Origin: Oncomelania hupensis
Taxonomy: Eukaryota; Mollusca; Gastropoda; Littorinimorpha; Pomatiopsidae
Length of the DNA stretch: 64,000 nt
Reading direction: 5' to 3'
NCBI GenBank assembly: GCA_036898135.1
Contig: CM072515.1
Location: forward strand, 23,168,700 to 23,232,699
The notes beneath the pieces were generated by a model. It did no database searches, was not told where the DNA came from, and worked only from the letters and a program-made list of their open reading frames with translations. This document shows, one piece after another, positions 56,601-64,000 of the stretch. Positions within the stretch are counted from its first letter, which is position 1; the number at the start of each line of letters is the position of its first letter. Made by a program: the position numbers and the translations under genes.

Positions 56601-58183
56601 TTCTGTAAAACAGCTGCTTGGATTCGTCCTGTGACGTACCTACTCTCTACTTCGATCCAAGCTATTGGGCAAGTAGTCGTCGGTTTCGTCAAGTCTGCTC
56701 CTTGTAAGTCGACTGTCTTGTCTGTCAAGTCCGCGCGCGATACAAGAGATTCGCTAACTATCGCGTCGTATGATAGACCTGTGTCATACAGACAGTTCGC
56801 TTCTTTTCCGTTGACCTTGACCGTGTCTGTCACCGATGGGTGATCTCCGATCGTGTGTGGCTTGTTACCGCTGCTTTGAGTTAGAACTCTGTGCGCTGGC
56901 CGGCTTTCGCGCTCTTCCCTACGTTGTGCGGCCAACTTGAAACATTCTGCGGTGGAGTGATTGTTTCTGTTGCAGAACGAACAATACCGTCTCTGTTCTG
57001 CGGGACCTCTTTTCCCGAATTCCGTGTTGGGTCCTTTATTTTGCCCAGGTCTGGGGTTATTCGGCTTATTCGCGGTGCGCTCCTCTCGGTTAGGGCTTCG
57101 TTTCTGTGCCTCTTTCCCGTTAGGCTTTAGGTCTCGCCTGAAGCTCTTGGCTTCTCCGTGTGCGGCCACGTACCTATCTGCGACCTTGACCAGATCTTCC
57201 AGTCTTTCCGCGCCCTGTTCTACTGAGAATGTCCTCAGCTCGGGGGTCATGGTTTCCCGTAGCTGTTCCCATACTAACAGTTCTGTCAGTCCATCATACG
57301 TCTTTGCCGTGGCTGACTGGCTAATCCACTTATCCAGCGTTGTGGACAACCGATCCGCGAACTGCGCATAGCTCTCTCCTTTCACTCTCCGATTGGTGCG
57401 GAACTTTTGCCGGTAGCATTCTCCTGTTAGTTCGAATCCCGTTAGGAGTGCCTCTTTTACTTTGTGATAGTCAGTCACTCTGTCAGTCGGTAGCTTACTG
57501 TAGATGTCATAAGCCTTTCCTCTAAGCCCTTGACTAAGCTTAAAAGACCAATGAGTGGGATCTAGTTTGTACTCTGTTGCTAGACGCTCAAACCTAGTCA
57601 GATAGAGATCTAGACCTTCTTCTCTCTCATTGAATGTTCCCAGTGGGAATGACATTCCTTGTACAGGGTTGGATGCTACCTCTAGCTGATCTGAGTGGGA
57701 AGGGGTTGAGGAAGAACTTGAAGCTCCTGATCCCAATCTTCTTAGCTCTAACTCATGCTGTCTTTCTTTTTCCTTTTCTTCCCTCTCTTTTTCTTTTTCT
57801 GCCCTCTCTTTTTCTTTCTCTGCCCTCTCTTTTCCTTTCTCTGCCCGCTCATAATCCCACCTCCTAACTTCTGCTTCTCTCTCTGCTGCTACTGCTGCCT
57901 TTTTCTGTTCTACTTCTAATTCTAGTTTCTTCTGCTCTGCTTCTAATTCTAATTTCCTCGTTTCTCTCTCTGCCTCTAATTTCTTCTGCTCTGCTTCTAG
58001 TTCTGCTTTTCTCTGTTCTGCTTCGAGTTTCTTCGCCTCTCTCTCTGCTGCTCTCTCTGCCTTAGCTTCCTGCTTCTCTACCTCTGCATTGATATACGCA
58101 ATTAGGTCTCCCCCTGCTAAGTGTAAAGCTTCTCCCAATTCCTTGAAACGCAATCTCAAGGCCACTGGGTCCGACATTGCCAA
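53648..58183 (-). CDS. Gag-Pol polyprotein of the GmR1-like element, 1511 aa
   Basis: One uninterrupted frame runs from ATG (58183) to TAA (53648). Residues 35-150 are a highly charged coiled-coil region. 180-345 is a Gag capsid-like domain, and 401-414 a CCHC zinc knuckle (C401, C404, H409, C414). The protease has D467-T-G. The integrase has an HHCC finger (H640, H647, C677, C680), D710, D769 and E805 (35 residues between the last two), and a GPY module at 946-948. RT follows with D1156 and F1218-M-D-D. RNase H has D1369, E1413, D1438 and D1481. All catalytic residues I can check are present. There is no frameshift between Gag and Pol. Integrase before RT is the diagnostic feature. Confidence 0.95.
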   Translation of the reverse strand: MAMSDPVALRLRFKELGEALHLAGGDLIAYINAEVEKQEAKAERAAEREAKKLEAEQRKAELEAEQKKLEAERETRKLELEAEQKKLELEVEQKKAAVAAEREAEVRRWDYERAEKGKERAEKEKERAEKEKEREEKEKERQHELELRRLGSGASSSSSTPSHSDQLEVASNPVQGMSFPLGTFNEREEGLDLYLTRFERLATEYKLDPTHWSFKLSQGLRGKAYDIYSKLPTDRVTDYHKVKEALLTGFELTGECYRQKFRTNRRVKGESYAQFADRLSTTLDKWISQSATAKTYDGLTELLVWEQLRETMTPELRTFSVEQGAERLEDLVKVADRYVAAHGEAKSFRRDLKPNGKEAQKRSPNREERTANKPNNPRPGQNKGPNTEFGKRGPAEQRRYCSFCNRNNHSTAECFKLAAQRREERESRPAHRVLTQSSGNKPHTIGDHPSVTDTVKVNGKEANCLYDTGLSYDAIVSESLVSRADLTDKTVDLQGADLTKPTTTCPIAWIEVESRYVTGRIQAAVLQKPLYDLVLGCRYVFLGTPPKTVEIAAVQTRAQAKTQPPQPEFAPNPGLEEIKTAQKEDTSIAKCFQKLPKAHTPPHKGDFYMEEGILHRQGDGDHTQLVLPATLRAQVLELGHSMPLSGHMGIGATVQRISAHYYWPGITEDVKRYVKSCHQCQRYSPRHHTVPVTLGPSVVVGVPFQQVSVDIVGPLPMTKKRNRFLLTLVDACTMWCEAVPLPAIDTKKIADALIAIFTRVGFPDSIRTDNGSQFTGRLMQDVFELIQVHHIRTPPYHPASNGQVERLNGTLLTILRKVADDNPEAWDTYVNAALFAYRETPHAATGYTPSTLLFGRPLAGPLEALRRSWTEAKIDDTPRGATKYVADLQETLKATWKKAGEALKKARARQAKYYNRHAKDRELQVGDQVLLLLPSGTNKLDIAWRGPYRVTAKKSKTVYQVDVNGRARYHHINLLKKYTDRPATPSTHNLLAIAIAEEGESMETNAVEYPLHSKETYKDVILNGDLAANQRQQVLQVIRQHQTVLTDRPGRTDLVEVTLTVTDPTPVRQKLYPMPLSQQRAIKEEIDTLLAAGIISESTSPYSAGTVLLRKPNGEHRLCIDFRLLNAVTQFQPEPLPDQTDLFAKLQRAKYFSRIDLSKGYYQIPVQPQVRKYLAFSTMEGHFEFNVLPFGLHNAPSIFSAMMRKLLAPLSSEHLHSFMDDILIATPTWEEHVTLLQQLLARLRDTGLTARSTKCQIGFTELEFLGHTISQGSLRPVEKTVKRLLDAPRPKTKKEVQSFLGLCGFYQKFIPNYNSIAVPLTNGTRKIAPDKVVWTAECETAFQTLKDRMTSAPVLHLPDLTQPFVLRTDASDLGLGAVLLQRDPKNAETLFPVAYASRKLRPAETHYATSEKECLGLVWAIQKFQLYLYGTHFTVQVDHQPLSFLAASKSLNSRLMRWALTLQAYSFQIEYIPGKENHGADYLSRHLVEDTAAVAHPTQLRATAPEFVPAQ

Positions 58184-58538
58184 ACGTGTCTATGAACACC
58201 CTCTGAATCAAGTGGAATACCAAAACACTAGCAATATTGCAATTCAATAAAAACAATGCAAAGACCCTAAAATTCGTAATCAATAATAGAATAAAACAAG
58301 AGTCAAATGGCATACAACAGTTATTTAAGCAAAACCTGCAAAAGAACAATGCAACATACAGACACAAAAATAATTGAAGCAAAAAGTTTTTAACTAAAGA
58401 ATAGTGCACCACAACTGATCAGTGTTATACCCTTACACTATTCTAAGTTATTCTACTATTCTAAGTTATTCTACTACTACTGTTATCTAATTTTATTGTA
58501 CTTAGGTCCGGTTATACCCAATTCCTATTATACACAGA
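58184..58538 (-). other. 5' leader of the LTR element
   Basis: About 355 bp between PBS and start codon, AT-rich, with no upstream frame of note. Confidence 0.7.
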
Positions 58539-58556
58539 TCCTGGCTAGGCTCGCCA
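58539..58556 (-). promoter_or_regulatory. Primer-binding site candidate
   Basis: On the minus strand 'tggcgagcctagccagg' begins 7 nt after the 5' LTR. TGG matches a tRNA CCA end. I cannot name the tRNA. Confidence 0.5.
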
Positions 58557-58563
58557 ATTAAAG

Positions 58564-60116
58564 TGTCACGTGGGGTTTATGGGCTCTGCACAATGGAATT
58601 ATGGACCCTCACGTTTATTCGGTGGGAACTGCTAGTAAGTCACCCTATGAATTACTTTAATAAATTTATTTGTTTAGCTCGTTCTGTGTTAAGGTTGGGG
58701 TACAGAAATAGATAGAAAAATGGTAAAAGAATACTGTCACACTAGCTTTCACACGGCTAAGAATCATATGTAGTCCAGCCACTTGATAACAGTTAAAATC
58801 ACACATTTATTTCTTCTACTCTATACAAGATTCTCTAAGTACTAATCTAACTTAACAAGTCTCTTTCAATGCTAATAGTTCGATCGCTGATAGTCTAGGT
58901 AGCTGTTATATCTTCCTCGGGCACTTTCTATTCGAATTCATGTAGATTTGGACTACTGTGGTCCGTTTTACAGTTTCTGAATAGTTGGACTACTGTGGTC
59001 CTGATTTGATCAGTTTAAGTGCACCTTCGCCTTATGCACTTAACTTTCTTATGGTGCGTTCGAAGTCCTTCTGTGAGGTAGCTTCTGGTCCACCTGTGTC
59101 GTTGTGTAGTTGGGTTCCCTTGCCACGCTGTGGGGTCTGACAGGGTGTTTTACAGGGTCGCTCGTTCCGACTTGTGCGGTAGAGGATCCTCAACCAACTA
59201 TAGTCGTTTCTGTGGAGTGGGACGCACAGGATAGCTCGGGATAGCTCGGGATAGCTCGGGATAGCTCGCCTGCTCGTCTGTAATATAAGAGACGAAATTC
59301 TGCACAACCCTGAATAATCGGTTTGTGCAGAGCGTCTCACTGAAAGCCAAGTAGCCCTCAGTGATAGCTCCACATCTCTATACATAAGCGACGAACATTC
59401 TGCTACTTCCGGGTTCCCCTGGAATCTCACTCTAAATTCCTATACATACATAAATATCAATCGTGTCTAACCATACACATACAGAATTAATAATAATATA
59501 AACATTCAGTGGTACAGCCACTGGTCTGCAAACATACATATAAGTTAAACAACAGTGGTTCCGTACGGCATACAACATGGCGGCGCAACCGGTCGTGTTT
59601 CGCCTCGTGGTAGGCTCTTCCACGTGGTACGGCAAATTCGGATTAATAATTCACATTTATGCATAGCAAATTCTTCAAACATAATTTCAACAATAATATA
59701 AATATATCACGATGAAACAGAAGGGTGTTCATTTACCTGTCTGACAAGTTCAGGCCCGTTGTGACTTGAGAGAATTCTAAGATTCTAAGTCCTGCTTCCT
59801 GGTCTAAGTGTGAAGAGATTTCTCTGCCAGCTTTCTAGCTGTTAACACTTCGGTGTATTCCTCCCAACTGACCAAAGCTGTGTTAGGTTTCGGACCCAGT
59901 CAAACTGGCTCGAACCGCTTTGCCTAAGCTATCATTGGGTAAAATGTTCAGATTCAAAACTCAAGTGCTGACGTCACTGCGCTGTGTGTGTGGCTCAGGC
60001 TCGCAGTGTGCTGTAATTTAATTGCTGCTGTGTACTATACTAACTCTCTACTGTTACAAAGGCTACACAATGCTAAATAGTCGATAGGCAGAGTTTAAAC
60101 TAGCCAATTCGTGACA
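58564..60116 (-). repeat. 5' LTR
   Basis: 1,553 bp, four copies of the 10-bp unit near 59227-59269. It should hold the promoter and R region, but I cannot place the TATA box with confidence. Confidence 0.93.
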
Positions 60117-60121
60117 GGGGT
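60117..60121. repeat. Right target-site duplication GGGGT
   Basis: Identical to 51932-51936. Confidence 0.85.
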
Positions 60122-60311
60122 CAAATCGTTCAGCCGTTGCCGACAATACTGGTGAGGCGACAAAGTAGTCGATAATGCTGCAACCGGCTGAACAAACGTA
60201 AGTACATTTCGTCGCCACTACACGTCCCGTTTAAAATGCTTAAGTTACAAGCTGAACAGTAAAAGACGACCAAAGACGTTGACTAGAGAGAGAGAGTAAA
60301 GGAGAGAGAGA

Positions 60312-60380
<69 letters not shown>

Positions 60381-61092
60381 AATCGATATATTCTAGCACA
60401 CAGGAATCAGTACAAATGGTCTACCATCTAACATAACAAAAAATTTAATAACTATACAATAACAACTACCCGTATAAGAAAAGATCAATACAAAATTGTC
60501 GTTCGTGGCAAAATTCAATACGCCTATAAATGATGTAACTGTCGCTTCAGTTCGTAACTTCTTTCCGATCTTCCAAAATGTGATATGAACGACCATAAAA
60601 CAAATCAATAATATTGTCGTTTAGGGAAGAATCAGCAGCGATTCTTCAGAACAGTGAGATGGGATAGGTCTGCTTTCAAAATACACCAAACGATGTAAAT
60701 ATAGCGCAGTCGGATTCATTAAAAAGAACTGATTTTGATATCTTAGTTACCAGTTTCACTAAAACTGTTTTTCGAGGGTCGGAAACACGTTGCTGCTACA
60801 ATATATTACACAAAACGGAGCTGACAACACGTGCAATCCCTCTTATAAAGATTGTCCCATCAAATACACATTATTAGCATTGTAGACATTTCCATAGTTC
60901 CATTTATAATATTGTAATATAGAGTCGAGAACAACCTTTGTTTTATAAAACATTATTTAAAATCGAAGTAAATCAGTGTAAACTAAACTGTTAAATGAAA
61001 ATGGGGAAATGCCTGCAAAGGTAACATTTGCATTTCCCCATTTCCATTTATAATATCGTAATCCAGAGTCGATAACAAACTTTTTTCCCGCC
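60122..61092. other. No gene seen; (GA)n at 60283-60376
   Basis: One long GA microsatellite, otherwise AT-rich sequence. 'gaaatggggaaatgc' and an inverted match occur near 60998-61042, a short hairpin. Confidence 0.5.
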
Positions 61093-61093
61093 C

Positions 61094-61161
<68 letters not shown>

Positions 61162-61215
61162 GGGTATTTATATAGCGCTTTAAAAAAATAACATCAGTTC
61201 AAAGCGCAGTTCTCA
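61093..61215 (-). repeat. (TAA)n tail and SINE/LINE 3' end fragment
   Basis: About 22 TAA units, followed by 'tatttatatagcgcttt', the complement of the 'aaagcgctatata' ending common to the SINEs here. Confidence 0.7.
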
Positions 61216-61620
61216 GGCATTTATACTTAACGTTAACATCGAAACACACACGAGAAGAAGTGAAACAAAGACGAGACACTAATAAATTATGCAAAGACAA
61301 TACACACATGAAAAATAATATTTACAAGTAAACTATAAAAGACGGGGGATGAAGGGGAAGGAGCTTGTCCCCTATACACTCCGTGTCCGGGGACGTTAAT
61401 CTAGAAAATGAATGAATGAAAAAGGAAGGAGGACAGCAGCTAAGGAGTGATGGGTCCGCTAGGGGCGTGCGGTGTGACGGCGGTAATCTCAATCAAAAAA
61501 GAAGGAATGCTGATGGTGATGGGAGGCGAGATCAGACTCTTTTTTTTTTTTTCAAGAAAGCAGAAATCGAAATCGAAGTAAATAAATGAGGAGTTAAAGA
61601 GTTGACAAAGTAGGACAGTT
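61216..61620. other. No gene seen; contains a recurring hairpin motif
   Basis: 61367-61395 is a third copy, inverted, of the 'gtcccc...ggggac' motif found at 5453 and 35185. Otherwise unassigned. Confidence 0.5.
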
Positions 61621-62225
61621 TCATTTGTAACATTTGTTATGTATTACATTTTATATGTTTGGTCACGCTCTTTTGCTTATTTTATGTGTTTTGCATGTAT
61701 GCTATGTTGTCTACTCTTTAGTCTGTTTCGCTTGTGTGCGGAAGCATGCATTGTCTTGCCTGGAGTATTGTGCTACTTGTGTGCTGATCCCATGTATGTT
61801 TGATGATCCTTGCTCTGTATTTAAGATTTGTTGTTAAGCCTTTTTGTAATACTTGTATTCTCTTGCTTTGAGCATGTCTTGCTGGTGTTCTGTTTGTGTA
61901 TCATGCTGTATGTATGGCTTTGTTGTTGACTGTAATGTCTTGCTTGGGTTCGTTTTTGCTGGTTTGCTGACGTCTTGTTTTTAATGTCTAGCCTCGAGTT
62001 TGCTTCGCTGGTTTGCTGATGCCCTGTATGCATTTGTACTATGATTTGCTTGTATGTTTTTAGTGGTTTTGTCTTTATGACCCTGTTGTTTGTACTGCCG
62101 TGGTTTAACTGTGTGCTTGTATGTTCTTTCGCGCTTTGCATGTATGGCTATGTTGTTGCGTCTTGCTTTGGGTATGCTTTGCTTGTTTGCTGATGTTGGT
62201 TTTAATTATTGTGTTTCCTATGTGT
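61621..62225. repeat. T/G-rich degenerate repeat region
   Basis: Recurrent 'gtcttgcttgggt', 'tttgctggtttgctga' and 'tgtatggct.tgttgtt' phrases suggest a decayed minisatellite. No coding evidence. Confidence 0.5.
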
Positions 62226-62299
62226 TGCATGTATGTGTAACTGGATGTAATTGTAAAGCGCCTTGAGCATTTGTATGAAAACGCGCTATATCAAATTTA

Positions 62300-62370
<71 letters not shown>

Positions 62371-62372
62371 GA
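62226..62372 (+). repeat. SINE-like 3' end with (ATT)n tail
   Basis: 'gtaaagcgccttgagcatt', 'aaaacgcgctatatcaaat', then about 22 ATT units. Confidence 0.75.
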
Positions 62373-62524
62373 TCGTAATCCAAAGTCGGTAACAACATTC
62401 GCTTGTAACATTTTTTATTTCAAATCGAGGTAGATAAATGAGGAGTTAAAGAGCTGACAAAGTAAAGGCTTATACTTACTTAAAACTCAATATCCGTATC
62501 AAGAATCAATCACAGTAGTAGTAA

Positions 62525-62601
<77 letters not shown>

Positions 62602-63047
62602 AGTAGCCAGTTAGTCACACAAACAATGCAAAAACGTGCAGACAGTCCCCACTACAATGCTGTACATACAGGGAGTGCCAGCAGAATAGGCACCACAACA
62701 CTGCACGTACACACGTACGACTATTCCAAGTGGAGAGAGATCGAACGTCGTTCACAGTTCATTATTACACTGCTCTAACATTTCGCCTACCGTTTCAGGG
62801 TAGGCAGGCACCCCGAATCGCACTGTGTAGCTGAGACCCGCCGAGGCTTTTGTTTTGACCTGCCTTGTGAGAGGTAGCCTACTCGGCGAGTCTTTGCTAC
62901 GCTGTATGGTCTTGAGTATCAAAGAATAAGCCTACATATAGTTCTCAGCTGTATAACTGTATAGTTTTGCCACGCTTGAAACACATATATCCCAAGACTG
63001 TTGGGCTTACACCTAGTACCTTGAATTATTATTGGAGGGTCTGACAT
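62373..63047. other. No gene seen; (TAG)n at 62515-62601
   Basis: One TAG microsatellite of about 28 units, otherwise unassigned sequence. Confidence 0.5.
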
Positions 63048-63312
63048 TCAAAACGAAAACTCCGATGGGATGGCCACGTCACCAGATCATCAGGTCTTGC
63101 AAAGACCATCCTGCAAGGCACTGTGCAAGGAGGTAGAAGAAGAGGGAGACCGAAAAAGAGGTGGGAGGACAACATTCGAGAATGGACTGGTTTGACACTG
63201 AGCGAAACCATCAGGGTTGCTGAGGACAGGGAAAGATGGAGTACGCTGGTTAAACGATCATCTGTAGTGCCCGTACGACCTCCGAGTTACGGGATAGGAT
63301 AGGATAGGACAT
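63048..63312 (+). pseudogene. RTE-like LINE 3' fragment with (TAGGA)n tail
   Basis: Matches the last ~265 bp of the LINE at 23018-24218 with few differences ('RRRGRPKKRWEDN' is still readable). It ends 'gggataggataggatagg'. Severely 5'-truncated. Confidence 0.85.
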
Positions 63313-64000
63313 TCAGCGACAACGTTTGAGAAAGGGGATGACTGCTGGCGATAAAACAAAAGGGACACAACACAAAAAAACAAAAACACGTTTAAGTCGT
63401 AGTTGTCTCACCTGCAAAAGTGGGACTGGAGTAAACTGTTAACTGATAGTTCTCCGACACTCAGTATATCGTTTAAAAGGCCGGGTTTCAGCGACTAGGG
63501 AATGCGTTTCTTTAGAGTATTTGTAGCTCGTACAGCAGAGTGTCTCAGGTTGTCAGTAATATTGGTGCTAATACCCTTGCATTCCTTTCAGGTAGGGGGT
63601 TCTATACTGAATTGGTCAATGTTGTTTAATTTTTAACCCAAAAAAATTTTAGTACAAGAAGATGGTGCAAGAAGAAGAAGAAGAAGAAGAAGAAGAAGAA
63701 GAAGAAGAAGAAGAAGAAGAAGGACAACAAGGGATGGAAAGGGCACAAAAATGTGTGTTATCGCGTTATTGCTTAAACCTTTTTGTAAATTCTTCAATTC
63801 CTCCCCTTTCAGACCTAGACACTTAAGATCAACAATAAAACAATATCACGATCTCGTTTACAGCTAATAAATGAGTTACAAACTAAGCTTCAGTCTACAT
63901 TTAGTGGACTGCTGTAACTCACGCAGTTTCTTGGGAGCTTTCGCGGCATGAAAGCACGTCTTACATTCTCAACATGCAAAGTTTCAAAGATCGAACAGTC
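63313..64000. other. No gene seen; (AAG)n at 63671-63722
   Basis: One AAG microsatellite of about 17 units, otherwise unassigned. Confidence 0.5.

Larger units (their letters stand above)
51937..60116 (-). mobile_element. Complete GmR1-like Ty3/gypsy LTR retrotransposon, 8.2 kb
   Basis: There are two LTRs of 1,543 and 1,553 bp with TGTCAC...GTGACA ends, a 5-bp TSD (GGGGT), a PBS candidate, a purine tract and a single open Gag-Pol reading frame. The LTRs differ by only a few substitutions plus one extra 10-bp 'gggatagctc' unit, so insertion is recent. Pol order is protease, integrase, RT, RNase H. That is the Ty1/copia-like arrangement known within Ty3/gypsy from GmR1-type elements. A diverged solo LTR of the same family is at 42488-44028. 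Confidence 0.93.

Noticed and set aside
59032..59430. 132-codon ORF in the LTR as an accessory gene
   Set aside because: The corresponding frame is shifted in the other LTR by the 10-bp repeat difference and broken in the solo LTR, so it is not conserved.
61634..61837. 67-codon Cys/Leu-rich ORF
   Set aside because: It falls in T/G-rich degenerate repeats and has no supporting signal.

Overview
This is animal nuclear DNA, most likely from a mollusc (gastropod or other lophotrochozoan); that assignment is inference from the repeat types, not proven. The signs are spliced genes with long introns, very many microsatellites, tRNA-derived SINEs, non-LTR retrotransposons, DNA transposons and a Ty3/gypsy LTR element. 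I see no bacterial operon, no CRISPR array and no complete rRNA or tRNA gene.

Layout. 1-10155: sparse sequence with interspersed repeats, including a tRNA/5S-like SINE (4198), a 1.75-kb fold-back element with ~585-bp arms (4767-6514), and a RNase H-bearing LINE fragment between two SINE copies (7181-8765). 10162-25526: a ~15.4-kb composite DNA transposon. It has inverted termini, a 6-bp flanking direct repeat, long arrays of AT-rich palindromes inside both ends, and two convergent decayed genes: a SAP-SWIM-YqaJ nuclease gene (+) and a THAP-DDE_Tnp_4 transposase gene (-). This gene pair matches the ISL2EU/IS4EU group of PIF/Harbinger as I know it. The element has been invaded by hAT-like elements, a SINE, a LINE, a 1-kb TIR element and a copy of repeat family A.

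25533-28960: unassigned GC-rich DNA with a strong hairpin, then a LINE fragment and microsatellites. 28949-36102: a seven-exon host gene on the minus strand (389 aa). Its splice sites and phases agree at every junction; I do not recognise its function. One intron holds a decayed hAT transposon. 36103-51930: a repeat mosaic of LINE ends, a 37-bp tandem array, a cluster of repeat family A carrying a small MITE, a diverged solo LTR, a LINE interrupted by a SINE, a gypsy protease fragment and a decayed LINE RT.

51937-60116: a complete, apparently young LTR retrotransposon with near-identical 1.54-kb LTRs, a 5-bp TSD and one open 1511-aa Gag-Pol. Its integrase lies before the reverse transcriptase, the order of GmR1-type Ty3/gypsy elements. 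60122-64000: microsatellites, SINE ends and one more LINE tail.

Overall the window is a record of transposon nesting around one ordinary host gene. The element most likely to be competent is the GmR1-like retrotransposon. The most unusual structure is the ISL2EU-like composite with its palindrome arrays.
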